From Megascapheus bottae (Eukaryota; Chordata; Mammalia; Rodentia; Geomyidae): DNA of 64,000 nt. The stretch covers positions 16,014,341 through 16,078,340 of the forward strand of contig JANJXV010000025.1 in NCBI GenBank assembly GCA_024803745.1. The letters are read 5' to 3'. The position numbers were made by a program, and so were the translations under genes. Under the pieces are notes generated by a model. That model made no database searches and was not told the DNA's origin. It saw nothing but the letters and a program-made list of their open reading frames with translations. This document shows positions 11,734-22,578 of the stretch, piece by piece. Positions within the stretch are counted from its first letter, which is position 1; each line of letters begins with the position of its first letter.

Positions 11734-12288
11734 TGGTTTTTTTTTTAATGTTGACTATTATACCTCTCCTACTTCCTAAAGGATATTGTACTAGATTTTA
11801 GTAAAAAACAAAACCACGGGCACATAAGGCAAAAGTCCAAACCACTACTAGAAAGAAAAGGAGGAGAGCCAGGTACATGTTGTGAGAAAGAATGAACCAA
11901 GCACATCTTTTGCATCTTAGCCCAAACCTGGGGTCCATATTCTTCTCAGGGAATGATCATGACACAGAGAGGATGGTGTGGTATTACTCATTTGTTAGGT
12001 GATAGCATGCAAATCCCCAAATTTAAAGCTAAATTTACCCTATGCACATCGCTCAAAGAGTTTATTATAGAGGCTTTTGTGTAAAAAAAAAAAAGGAGAT
12101 AAACTATTTCCTAAATCAGTAGTTACTAAAAGTAAAGCCCTGTAATTTGCCTCTTGCCTTCTCTATAGATGCTTGTCTGGCTAGTTATATCATGTCTGTT
12201 CCTCAGAGACACAGGTGGGCCTTAAATGTACTTCAGAAGTTGCACGGGGAATTTTCAGCTCTGAGTATGATTCACTTAGAAGTATATT

Positions 12289-12485
12289 GGTCTACTCTGG
12301 AGGCTGAGATTTGAGGATCGCAGTTCAAAGCCAGCTGGGGCAGAAGAGCCTGTGAGACTCTTATTTCCCATTATTACTATAGAAAGCCAAAAGTAGAGCT
12401 GCAGCTCAAATGCTAGCCTTGAGGAAAAGAAGCACAGAGGGAGTGCCCAGGCCCCGAGTTCAATCCCCAGGACAGGTTAACACAA

Positions 12486-12518
<33 letters not shown>
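12289..12518 (+). repeat. B1-dID-like SINE with (CA)n tail
   Basis: The B1 head is truncated (starts near tctactctggaggctgag), the ID-like half ends ttcaatccccaggacag, then CA repeats from about 12488. It ends about 150 bp before the next acceptor. Confidence 0.85.
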
Positions 12519-12526
<8 letters not shown>

Positions 12527-12666
12527 TTTTAAGAAGTAGATCCTGAAGGTTCTCTTCTTTCTGCCCTTCTTGCCAGAGAGTTAAAGGGACAACCTTACCT
12601 GTTAGTGAGACCATGTCCACTCTGGAAGGCAGACAAACAGCCTACTTTCTCTGTCTCATCCTGTAG

Positions 12667-12833
12667 GTGAAATGGTGCGCCAGGCCCGGGTCCTGGCCCA
12701 GGCCACTTCTGATCTTGTCAATGCCATGCGGTCAGATGCAGAAGCAGAAATCGACATGGAGAATTCTAAGAAGCTTTTGGCAGCAGCGAAACTCCTGGCT
12801 GACTCCACAGCTCGCATGGTAGAAGCTGCAAAG
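12667..12833 (+). CDS. TLN2: Talin-2 exon, R3 middle helices (about 820-875)
   Basis: Acceptor catcctgtag and donor AAG|gtattt, which lacks the usual G at +5. 167 nt, phase 1 in, phase 0 out. It encodes GEMVRQARVLAQATSDLVNA and on to LLADSTARMVEAAK. ACT at 12705-12707 and ACA at 12807-12809 are the T833 and T867 equivalents of the R3 threonine belt. Skipping this exon would shift the frame. Confidence 0.97.
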
Positions 12834-12956
12834 GTATTTCACTGGGCTTTCCAGTGAACACAACTTAAGTGAAAGGATTTGGAAGGCCACATCAAGAGTG
12901 ATGGTCAGAAAGAGTATGCATCTTTTGGTGCTGGAACTTGTATGTCTTGCCAACTT

Positions 12957-13143
12957 TTTTTTTGCCAATGAATTCAGGGCCTGGGTACTGTCCTTGAACA
13001 CTTTTTGCTCAAGGCTAGTGCTCTGCCGCTTGAGCCACAGCGCCACTTCCAGCTTTTTCTGTGTATATGGTCTTAAGGAATCAAACCCAAGGCTTTGTGC
13101 ATGCTAGACGAGCACTCTACTACTAGGACACACTCTCAGCTCC
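12957..13143 (-). repeat. Dimeric ID-like SINE, antisense
   Basis: Poly(T), then gctcaaggctagtgctctgc and cttgagccacagcgccactt, then the second unit ending actctcagctcc. Confidence 0.88.
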
Positions 13144-14045
13144 AGCTTGGTAACATTTTACCTAAGGTAAATGAAATTTATCTAAGGTAAATGGGCTAAG
13201 TTGGAATTCAGATCTCAACCTCCTGAGGAACAAGGTGTACAGACATAGCATGGATACCTGGCTTTAAGTCAATAATTCTTAACTGTGGGTCTCTGTCAGA
13301 CTCCCTCTGAAGTGTATAAAAATGCACTTGGCTCATTTCTACCTCGAACATCTTGCTTCAAATCATTGTTGAGGCTTAGAGTCTATGATCTTCAAGAGAT
13401 ATGCTAACCTACCTCTAGTGAGGACTCTTTTGAATATATCATTTACATTTCTCTGTGCTTTTCTGTACACATACCTTCTGCAGTTAATAGAAAATACAAT
13501 AAGAATTGAAAAGAAAGTAAGCATTACCTTCCAATTTTTGTCCCTACAATCACATTTTTAAAGAATCTCTATGAATATAAACTTCATGACACATCTCCAT
13601 ATTTTGTCCTATCTCCCTGGCTCTGATGGATTTATCACAACTAAGGTTGTGAATTCATTTAAAGTATATTGCGACATATGTTGAACCTCTCTTACCCTTA
13701 TGAGGGGCAGAGTCTTTGGCGATGGGAAGTAGGGAATGAGAGATGCGGAGATGTTAAGTACCATCTCTGCTCTGTTCTACCCTCCATCTCAGAATTTCCA
13801 GGAAAGGAATTTCAACATGTAGCCTTTATCAGGCATTTCTTATCATCTTTTTGGAACACATTGGCCCCTCTCCCCATCCTATCTCCAAGGTTCCCTCTGT
13901 CCTTGCCCTTGTACCTTCACTGAAGTCTTCTTTACATGTATCTGTGTAACAAAATGTTTCCACAATGCCATGAAGACGTATGCATCATAACTGCCCTGAC
14001 AGATACTGGAAAGGAGAAATTCATCTGTGTGAGTACCCATCTTAG

Positions 14046-14254
14046 TGCTTGAAGGCAGGGTCTAGGTCCTGTCCCTGAGCTTTTTTTTTGCTCTAGGCTA
14101 GTGCTCTACCACTTGACCCACAGCTCCACTTCTAGCTTTTTGGTGGTTAATTGAAGGTGAGATCTCATTCCTGCCTGGCTGGCTTTGAACTGTGACCCCC
14201 AGATCTCAGCCTCCTGAGTAGCTAGAATTTCAGGCATGAGCCACTGATGCCAAC
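14046..14254 (-). repeat. B1-dID-like SINE, antisense
   Basis: It shows the reversed ID-like half (gtgctctaccacttgaccca), the linker tggtggttaattgaaggtga and the reversed B1 half ending caggcatgagccactgatg. Confidence 0.88.
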
Positions 14255-14530
14255 ATGTAGATATTTTAATTTTGCATATACTTATACATGTGTGATATTT
14301 CAGTGCCTATATATAATGTGCAGTAAGATGTCACACACTGCTTCCCCAAGCCATTTGTCATTTCTTTGTGTTAAAAACATTATAAAAACTTTTCAACTTG
14401 TTATTTTTAAAAATATAGAGAGTGGTTGCCAGCATATTTACCCTTCTGTACAAACTAAATGATGCTGGCCTGGCTGTCCATACTAACAGCAGAAATTCCA
14501 GGCCCTTTTACATCATGTAAAAAATAAGAA

Positions 14531-14761
14531 AAAGCCAGAAGTGGAGCTGTGGCTTAAGTGGTAGAATGCTCAACTTGAGCCAATGAAGCTCAAGGACAGT
14601 GCCTAGGCCTTGAATGCAAACTCCAGGATTACCACAGAAAAATAAATAAAAATAAACTCAGGGAAGTGGAGGTGTGTCTCAAAGGGGTAGGTCATCACCC
14701 CTGAGTAAGAAAAGATAAGTGAAAATACAAAACCTGGAGTCCAAGCTCTAAGAATGGCATG

Positions 14762-14798
<37 letters not shown>
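14531..14798 (+). repeat. Two ID-like fragments in tandem, then (AC)n
   Basis: 14531-14648 carries agtggagctgtggcttaagt and ends in AAATAAATAAA; 14656-14764 is a weaker ID-like unit (gtggaggtgtgtctcaaagg). AC repeats fill 14765-14798. Confidence 0.7.
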
Positions 14799-14799
<1 letters not shown>

Positions 14800-15243
14800 A
14801 TTCACACACACAGAGAAATAGAATAAAGTAAAAATAAATACACATTTGCCAAGAATAAAATAGATTTCTTTTTATTGGCATTAAATTTCTTTTGAGCTGA
14901 CACATAGAAACATAAAACCTGTATATATTAATGGGATGATATGTGATATCTTCATGTCTTTTAAGACCTGGGTATCAAGCCTTGGGTTGATTTGTGCTGA
15001 TGACTGAGGCTGTAGTAGTTAATGATTTCCACATTTACATTTAGCTGTGTACGACTGAAGCAGCCTCTGGTGGGTATTTTTGTTTTAAGGGGACCATCTT
15101 TGCCATGAAGATATTGTTTTCAGTATTGCTTTCCCATCCAAGTTCCTTGCATTACTAGGAAAAAGTAATATTAAAGTCATGCATCCAGTGAGTGGGACAT
15201 TCTGCCTCTGGACCATTTGAAATCTTCATTTTTACCTTTGCAG

Positions 15244-15372
15244 GGGGCTGCAGCTAACCCAGAGAATGAAGACCAGCAGCAGAGGCTGAGAGAGGCTGCA
15301 GAAGGTCTCCGAGTAGCAACAAATGCTGCCGCCCAGAATGCTATTAAGAAAAAAATTGTCAACCGGCTGGAG
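15244..15372 (+). CDS. TLN2: Talin-2 exon, last helix of R3 (about 876-918)
   Basis: Acceptor cctttgcag. The donor must be GAG|gtctgg, because only this join gives NRLE followed by VAAKQAA in frame. That site has C at +3 and is weak. 43 codons, phase 0 on both sides. It begins GAAANPENEDQQQRLREAAE, and ACA at 15319-15321 is the T901 equivalent. Read-through past the donor would add 15 codons and stop at 15415-15417. Skipping would delete exactly one R3 helix in frame. Confidence 0.95.
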
Positions 15373-15442
15373 GTCTGGAAAAAAACTGACTTCTCAGATT
15401 GTAAAGTTATTATTTGAATTAAAAAAAAAACAAACAACTAGT

Positions 15443-15677
15443 TGAAGCTGGGCACAGTAGCTCACACCTGTAATCCTGGCCACTCAGGAGGCTGAGATCC
15501 AAGGATCATGATTCAAAGCCAGCCCAGGCACTAAAGTCCATGAGACTCTTATCTCCAGTTAACCACAAGAAAAGTGGAAGCGGTGCCGTGGCTCGAGGGG
15601 TAGGGTGGTAGCCTTGAGCTGAAGAGCTCAGGAACAACGCCCAGGCCCAGAGTTCAAGTCCCACAACTGACAAAAAA
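15443..15677 (+). repeat. B1-dID-like SINE, near full length, 70 bp after a weak donor
   Basis: It contains gctgggcacagtagctcaca, the B1 core, the linker and the right half ending ttcaagtcccacaactgac with an A tail. Good consensus match, so fairly young. Confidence 0.92.
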
Positions 15678-15757
15678 GTAATTGAATCAACCAAAATGAT
15701 GCCCATATAAAGAAAGAAATACTTATTGCTTTAGTTTGTGATCTCCAAAAGTCAAAA

Positions 15758-15982
15758 TATTATTGAACACCCATTGCTCATGTCTAATCCTAGCTCCTTA
15801 GGAGGCTGAGATCTGAGAATCTCAGTTCAAAACCAGCTCAGGCAGAAAAGTCTATGTGTGCTTATCTCTAATAAGCTACTAGAAGGAGTGAAGTGAAATT
15901 GGCTCAAGTGGTAGAGCAGTGGCCTTGAGCACGTAAAGTGCCCAGGCCCTGAGTTCAAGCCTTGGGATAGCTCAAAAACATT
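15758..15982 (+). repeat. B1-dID-like SINE, diverged
   Basis: The B1 half (tgtctaatcctagctcctta) and ID-like half (ggctcaagtggtagagcagt) are both present; the junction region is degraded. Confidence 0.82.
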
Positions 15983-16454
15983 CAAACAAAAGTGAAGTCT
16001 TTCTAAATTGAGCACAAAGTTTGTTATTTTTGTTGTGTTTTAAGAGAAACTGTGACTTCTTTATTTTCCTTTTTATTCTTTTGCATTTTAGGATGCATGC
16101 ATTCAGAAACTTCAATTGCTGAAACAATTTCTATTTTGTCAGCAGCCCCTTTTTTTCCCTAGGCCTCCTATAGAAAATACAGTCTTTGAAAGATGGAATA
16201 TGATTGAGTAGAGGAGTGTGGAAGGGAGTGAGGTGACCTACTTTTGTTATTTTCAGAATATTTAATCTGACCAAAGGTTTGAAGCTAGTAATAGGCACAC
16301 ACTGTGTAAAAATATTTGCTTTTTGAAAACATTCAAAGAGGATGCTTTACTCTAAAATGTGAGGGACTGGAGGCTGGATTAACTGCCTATCTGCAAGGAA
16401 TTCTTCCCTGTGCAGTCTGCTATGTCCTAGACGAAAATTGACCTTAAGTCCAAG

Positions 16455-16498
16455 CAAGGCAGCTAGGTCTAGGCCACAAGGCAGCTAGGTCTAGGCCA
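16455..16498. repeat. Perfect 22-bp tandem duplication
   Basis: The unit caaggcagctaggtctaggc plus ca occurs twice head to tail with no mismatch. Confidence 0.95.
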
Positions 16499-16528
16499 CA
16501 CCAAACTATTGCTGTCTTTAGAAGGTAA

Positions 16529-16756
16529 AAGGTGGATACTGGTAGCTCACGCTTATAATCCTAACCACTCAGAAGGCTGAGATGTGAGGAGCACAATTTG
16601 AAGCCAGCCTGGGGCAGGAAAGCCCATGAGACTATCATCTCCAATTAATGAGCAAAAAAAAACACAATTAGAGCTGTGGCTCATGTGATAAAGAGCCAGT
16701 TTTGAGTGGGAAAGCTGAGGAACAGTACCCAAGTACTGTTTAAGCGCCAGTACTAG

Positions 16757-16806
<50 letters not shown>
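16529..16806 (+). repeat. B1-dID-like SINE followed by (AC)n
   Basis: Diverged dimer (gctcacgcttataatcctaa; agagctgtggctcatgtgat) with about 23 AC units at its 3' end (16760-16806). Confidence 0.85.
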
Positions 16807-16807
<1 letters not shown>

Positions 16808-16827
16808 TTTTTGGAAGAGGTTGAAAT

Positions 16828-17072
16828 GTAGCCAGGTGCCAGTGGCTTATGCCTGTAATCCTAGCTATTGAGAAGACTGAGAGCTGAGGATCATGATTCA
16901 AAGCCAGCCAGGGTAGGAAAGTCAATGAGAGTCTTACCTCCAATTAACAACCAGAAAGCTGGAAGTGGAGCTGTGGCTCAAAGTGGTGGAGTGCTAGCCT
17001 TGAGCAAAAAAGCTCAGGGACAGAGTACAAACCCTAAGTTTCAAGCCCCCTAATCAACTGAAGAAAAAAAAA
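16828..17072 (+). repeat. B1-dID-like SINE, near full length
   Basis: It contains agccaggtgccagtggctta, the B1 core, the linker cttacctccaattaacaacc and the ID-like half with ctagccttgagcaaaaaagc; the tail is A-rich and then G-rich. Confidence 0.92.
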
Positions 17073-17193
17073 AAGGAGGGGGGGAGGTGGAATCTGTTCA
17101 GTGAACATCCAAGCCCCTAGCCCTGTAGCTTACATGCATGTATGTGTACTTGTCTGTGTAGTGTTGGACTTACCTGTCTCCTCTCTTCTCTAG

Positions 17194-17307
17194 GTTGCTG
17201 CTAAGCAGGCTGCAGCTGCGGCTACCCAGACCATCGCTGCCTCCCAGAATGCTGCTATTTCCAATAAGAACCCTGCAGCCCAGCAACAGCTAGTCCAGAG
17301 CTGCAAG
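17194..17307 (+). CDS. TLN2: Talin-2 exon, R4 (about 919-957)
   Basis: Acceptor ctcttctctag and donor AAG|gtgagg. 38 codons, phase 0. It begins VAAKQAAAAATQTIAASQNA and ends AAQQQLVQSCK. It is one residue shorter than I recall for talin-1, the only indel noticed before R9. R4-R8 form the second actin-binding region (ABD2) in talin-1. Confidence 0.96.
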
Positions 17308-17309
17308 GT

Positions 17310-18580
17310 GAGGAGGTCGCCACGCACATTGGGCTTGGGCACCTGTAGATGGCTGATAGCATTAGCAGGCCACATGTTTGTAACTAAGTTAAGACAGGTC
17401 TTAGAGGCCTCTAATCCAGTTTCTTCCAGCTCTAATTCTAGGTCTGGGTTTTGTCTATTCAGTAGCCTACCTTCATTATCTTTCCTTTGTCCTCATCTCA
17501 CCAAGAGATTTAATCAAAGAGAATCAATGAGGAGTCCTTGAAGACCTGAAATAGTAATGAAGCATTTACTTTCCAGTGTGCCTCTCTCTTTTGGAAAGAT
17601 TGGTTCTAGCAGGTTGCTTTCCTGTTTTTTGCTAATCCTATCTTGAGAATTTTATTTCATATTGCCTCCTGTGACCTTGTGCTTTGGGATTTGTTGTTAT
17701 TGTCCATTCATCCATATCTTGAGACTCAGATATACATCCTTCATCGAAGCAGCTTCCCACAATCACCTGTGTTGCCTTCTCTTTGAGCCCAGGTTGTTGA
17801 CTCTTCCAAGATACCACTTTGTGGTGCCAGACACAAACTTTACCTTCAGAGCCCTTGTCCCCCATGGCAGGGCATCTGGATGGACACTCCTGAAAGTATA
17901 GATAAAGCAACTCTGTCTATGAAAGGCATGTGATTGTGTCTGGGTACAGAGAGCTAGTTACTACCTCTCATTCAAATGTCTTATAATGACCCACACAAAG
18001 GGTGTCACCCTACTGCTTTGGGGAAAGGGCTCACTTAGAACTCTTTTCTTCCTGGTTCCATATAGAGGACTAGATGTTTTCTGGAAAAAAAAGATTCATC
18101 TTTTGGGAAGACATTCCCCTGTGGCCTCTCTCCCCACCCCATCCCCACTGTTCCTTTCTTGTTCTGGACCTGACAAGTTCCTGGGCCTCTAGTGCTTGGC
18201 ACCTTTTGGAAGGAAAAGGTCTTACTGAGAGTAAGAACCCTTGCCTTTAGGATGTTCTTTCCTGTTTGGGCCTTGATTCAGCTACTGGCAAGGAGAGGGG
18301 AATTGGTCTTTCCCCTTCTCCAAGAGAACATGCTGCTTGTATCCAGGGACACAGTGAGCCTTTTCATCTTCTGGAAAGGTACTGAAAGTGCTGGGGTCTG
18401 AGTGTCTCTGCCAGAAACTGAGAGATGTGCTGTTATTCAGGTTCCGGTGAAGAGGGCTAAGCGGAGCAAATTACCGCAAGCAGTGGTCCAGGAAAGGGTT
18501 GGAGGTCATTTTCCTGGAAATATTTATTAGAGTGACTTTATGGGAAAGGGAATATGTACCAGCAGGCTGGGATGTACTAA
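17310..18580. other. Intronic stretch without recognised elements
   Basis: Single-copy-looking sequence with no SINE. Short open frames on both strands have no splice context or recognisable product. Confidence 0.6.
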
Positions 18581-18593
18581 GTAAGCACCTTTA

Positions 18594-18768
18594 TCTTTTT
18601 TTTTCCTTTTTTTTTTCTTTCTCTATTTTTCTTTGTTTTAGTCTTTTTTTCATACAGCATCTCCCACTTTTGCTGGAGTCAACTTCAGTCTGCAATTCTC
18701 CTTCTTTTGCCCCACTCCCTACCCTCCCTGTTGCTGGGATTACAATTGTACTGACCATCATGCACTGG
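18594..18768 (-). repeat. Pyrimidine-rich tract and a possible B1-type head fragment, antisense
   Basis: Long CT/T tracts (18594-18650) are followed by gttgctgggattacaattgt and catcatgcactgggc, reminiscent of a reversed 7SL-derived SINE head. It is old and uncertain. Confidence 0.45.
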
Positions 18769-18864
18769 GCACCTTTATCAGCAGTGACAGCAGAGATACT
18801 AGAACCTAAAACCTGCTACAAATTCATTGTCTGTGCTCAGTTCCTGTCTCCTTGCTTCCCATAG

Positions 18865-18978
18865 GCAGTAGCCGATCACATCCCCCAGCTGGTACAGGGG
18901 GTGAGAGGGAGTCAGGCTCAAGCAGAAGACCTCAGTGCCCAGCTGGCTCTCATCATCTCCAGCCAGAACTTCCTCCAG
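18865..18978 (+). CDS. TLN2: Talin-2 exon, R4 (about 958-995)
   Basis: Acceptor gcttcccatag and donor CAG|gtaata. 38 codons, phase 0. It begins AVADHIPQLVQGVRGSQAQA and ends IISSQNFLQ. Confidence 0.96.
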
Positions 18979-19196
18979 GTAATACACATGGGCACCACTG
19001 TGTGTTCAGAGCCCCTGCCTGGCAGGGCCTGATTGTACGTCCAGTCGAGGAGAATGAAGTTTGGTTGGGCTATACAAAATGCTCTTGCATGCAAATTGCC
19101 TTTGGGAGATGACTTGCCCTTCCATTTTTCTTTCTCAGAAGTATCTCCTGACTTCCTAAATAGAGAAAGGGCATCCTAAGTTGCAAGGTGAAATGA

Positions 19197-19426
19197 AGCT
19201 GTAATCCTAACCACTCAGGAGACTGAGAGCTGAGGATCATGATTCAAAAACAACCCTATCAGGAAAATCTGTGAAACTCTTGTCTTCCATTAATCACCAA
19301 AATGCCAGCAGTGGAGCTGTAGCTCAAGCAAAAGAGTCCAGGAGTCCAGGCCTTCACCCTGATATCCCAAAACCAGCTCACTCACACACACACACACATA
19401 CGCACACATATACACACACACACACT
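19197..19426 (+). repeat. B1-dID-like SINE, diverged, with CA/CT-rich tail
   Basis: It contains gctgtaatcctaaccactca and agtggagctgtagctcaagc; the tail is an impure CA repeat. Confidence 0.8.
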
Positions 19427-19644
19427 AATAAGTACACAAAGGAAATCATCATAATGAGAAAAATGGAAGTGTACCCAACAATGAAGTGGAAGTGGGGAGT
19501 TGAGCAATGTCAACAGGTGCATGTAATCAGATGCCATGTGGCTGATCAAAACAATATGTGAAACAAAACAAATAGTATGCTCTTATTTTTCATGCACAGA
19601 TGTTCACACATTATTCCAGTTTCTGAAATGTGAAATTAGTTTCC

Positions 19645-19745
19645 TTTTTTTTTTTTTGTAGCGGGATTTGAACTTAAGCCTTGAGTTCACTCTGCTTGCT
19701 TGCCTGCCTGACATATTGTCACTTGAGACATAACTCCATCCCAGC
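19645..19745 (-). repeat. ID-like SINE remnant, antisense
   Basis: Poly(T), then ggatttgaacttaagccttg and tcacttgagacataactcc. Heavily diverged. Confidence 0.5.
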
Positions 19746-20071
19746 CTTTTGCTAGCCTTTTGCTAGCAAAGAATCCATTTAAAACAAGGCTGTCTTTGAA
19801 ATGTTGTGAGAATTCTAGGCCACTGTATCCTAACTTTGCCTCTCCTGCTGCTCCCACCTTATCATATACCTTTAAAAATAAATTCTAGAATGTGGTATCT
19901 GTGATAGCTGATCTGAGATGATACTTAGGGGATCAGGATTGGAAACTAGTTGGTGTCTAATGTTTCTTTTTTTATAGCAGAATAACTCCTGACCACTGAG
20001 GAGAGCTTGCTCTTGGCTCTCTCTGCCCCTTGGCAGCACAGGACATTGTCTTTCTGCTCATCTTTTCACAG

Positions 20072-20206
20072 CCTGGAAGCAAGATGGTATCCTCCGCCAA
20101 GGCTGCAGTGCCCACTGTGAGTGACCAAGCCGCAGCCATGCAGCTGAGCCAGTGTGCCAAAAACCTGGCAACCAGCTTGGCTGAGCTACGCACCGCCTCT
20201 CAGAAG
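20072..20206 (+). CDS. TLN2: Talin-2 exon, end of R4 (about 996-1040), with a GC donor
   Basis: Acceptor cttttcacag. 45 codons, phase 0: PGSKMVSSAKAAVPTVSDQA, ending ELRTASQK. The only donor that joins in frame to AHEACGPMEID is AAG|gcaagt, a GC donor with otherwise perfect consensus. The nearby GT (gtgggg at 20211) would give an immediate stop after joining. Confidence 0.95.
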
Positions 20207-20643
20207 GCAAGTGGGGCTTGGTCCAGGCAGTTCATGCATAAGGGAATGGAGCTTCCCCTCCTCACTGCTGCTGTGGTATGAGTGCTGCCTTGGCCTGAAC
20301 GTGGCAGAGTTGCCCATTCCATTTGCATGACCACAAAAGATAATCTTGTGGGTTGCCTTTGACAGCCTTTAATACTGTCTCCTTCAGTTATCCTCTTCTA
20401 GTTACAATGGCTTGACAAAATTATTTGTAAGTTACACACTTCCTCCTCTTCCTCGTCCTTCTGTATTCTGGGATAGGCAGTAGTCTATGGTTTAGTCTCA
20501 GGTGTGGGGAGGGATAGATGATGTCTTAATGCCATCTTTCTATTGTTGTAACAAATACCCTACTTGAGAGAATCAGTTTAGAAGGAAAGAATGTTTACTT
20601 TGGCCTCATAGTTTCTAAGAAGTCAGCACAACTCTTTCAATAG
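20207..20643 (+). other. GC-AG intron, 437 bp
   Basis: It begins GCAAGT and ends caatag. About 120 bp before the acceptor, sequence such as ctattgttgtaacaaatacc and tgtttactttggcctcatag looks like an interspersed repeat common in rodents. That repeat runs nearly to the splice site. Confidence 0.85.
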
Positions 20644-20772
20644 GCCCATGAAGCCTGTGGCCCTATGGAGATTGACTCAGCCCTGAACACAGTGCAGACG
20701 CTTAAGAACGAGCTGCAGGATGCCAAGATGGCGGCTGTGGAGAGTCAGCTGAAACCACTTCCGGGGGAAACA
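20644..20772 (+). CDS. TLN2: Talin-2 exon, start of R5 (about 1041-1083)
   Basis: Acceptor tttcaatag and donor ACA|gtaagt. 43 codons, phase 0. It begins AHEACGPMEIDSALNTVQTL and ends AVESQLKPLPGET. It spans the R4-R5 linker (R5 begins about 1046). Confidence 0.97.
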
Positions 20773-21745
20773 GTAAGTCATCCAGGTTCAGCAGCCAGTC
20801 AAATTAGCTTTTCCTCTTGCTACCCTCACAACGAGCTGTTTGAAGAAATTCAGTTACTGCATTTTATGAATTTTGAGAGCAATTTGGTAGATTAACCCTC
20901 ATTGCTTTAGAACTGCATCTGGGTAGAGATTTCTCTAAGGGGCCTGTAGGGAAGGTTTGGGTATTTACCTGGGATTTGGCTAAGGATGTAGAAGTATCCT
21001 TTACCATTTATTTGTCTTGCTAATATTCAGATCAGTGTTCTGGCTTTTTCTGGAAGGACCACTCCTGCTGCTAATAATACTAGGCCTCAAGGTGATAATG
21101 CTAGCTTCTAGAAAACACTAGCTGTGGACAGTATCTTCTGTGTGTCTCAGATATTTTATCCATGAGATGAGTGGCAAGGAGGGTCCAGTGATAAGCACAG
21201 AAAACATGTTCAATAATCATGTTTTTATGGGGAAAAAAATTAATGGCTAGCCCTGGAATGGAAACCAGCAAATCACTTTAATGTGCTCCTACTGTTTCAA
21301 GTGGAATGGTGGAGTCAGATCAGATTCGCACCTCCTAATGAATACATCAGAGTTTTCTTGGCGGAAAAAAATACCAATCATCATCTGTATGAACTTCTTT
21401 TTTTCTTTCTGAATGTTACCAGTAAAATACCACCATTTATTATGTTCCTGTTAAGCACCCTACATATACTCAGTCTAGCTTGTTCTAATGAAAACCTAAC
21501 CAACAACCACATGTTGTTAAATCTATTTCTAACTGAGAATATAGAAGCTCAGAAGTTGTCTCTAGTTTTGTCCAAGATTATCTGGGGCAGAACTGAAGTT
21601 TCAGTCCAGATCTGCAGGACTCTAAAACCTGTTCTGAGAATTTTCCATTCCCTTTGCCCTACCTGTAGTGAGAAGGATGGAGCCCAGAGACCTGCTAGAT
21701 AAGCACATCCCTGGCCCTAAGAGCTGGTGCTCAGAACTTCTGAAA
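20773..21745. other. Intronic stretch without recognised elements
   Basis: No SINE or splice-bounded unit is seen. A 139-codon + open frame (21283-21702) has no protein I recognise and is taken as chance. Confidence 0.55.
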
Positions 21746-21749
21746 TCTT

Positions 21750-21985
21750 CTTTTTTTTTGGGGGGGGGGGGTGGGGGGAGGAGTGGTTGTGGGGCTTGAA
21801 CTCTGGACCTGGGTGCTGTCCCTGAGCTCTTCAGCTCAAGGCTACTGCCCTACCCCTTGAGCCTCAGTGCCACTAGTAGTTAATTGGAAATAGGAGTCTC
21901 ACAGACTTTAGTGCCTGGGATAACTCTGAACTGTGATCCTCCTGAGTAGCTAGGATTACAGGCATGAGCCACCACTCCCAGCTTC
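21750..21985 (-). repeat. B1-dID-like SINE, antisense, with a T then G-rich left edge
   Basis: Poly(T), then a G-rich run (21760-21782: G12, T, G6, A, GG, A, G), then cttcagctcaaggctactgc and the reversed B1 half ending ggcatgagccaccactccca. Confidence 0.88.
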
Positions 21986-22333
21986 CTCATATTCTTTGAA
22001 CTAAAGACATTGAAAATGTAAAGGAACAGTCTAAGGAAGCCATCGAACATGCCTGGCATGTAGAGAACACTTGGAAAATAGTTGTTAAATCCTTTCCACT
22101 AATGGTAGATAAATAAAAACAGAGAAAGGTTAACTTAATTAAAGTCACTCAGATAATGACTGAGGTGTGGGTTTGTCTCAGGTCAGATTTGTAAAGTGAT
22201 TCAAGTGTCTCTTTGCAAACTCTATACTCGGGTGCCCATAGCAAACTGGTATGATATGAATTCTATCTTTATGTAAACAAACTGGTTAGAGAGGATGAAA
22301 AAAAACCACCTACCTTTTAATTTTTAAAGAAAG

Positions 22334-22578
22334 CATTGTTGCTGGGCAAGGTAGCTCAAGCCTATAATCCTAGCTGAGGATTATCCCAGCTGAGGCTGAG
22401 ATCTGAGGATCAAGGCCAGCCTGGGCACAAAAGGACCTGAGACTCTTATCTCCAATTAACCTCTAGAAGACAGGAAGTGGGTCTTGGCTCAAGAGTAGGG
22501 CTGTAACCTTGAGCTGAAGAGCTCAGGGATAGTGCTCAAGCGGAGTTCAAGCCTCATGACCAAAAAAAAAAAAAAAAG
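22334..22578 (+). repeat. B1-dID-like SINE with an internal duplication
   Basis: It contains gctgggcaaggtagctcaag; the segment atcctagctgaggattatcc plus cagctgaggctgag shows a short local duplication in the B1 half. The right half ends ttcaagcctcatgacc with A16. Confidence 0.88.
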
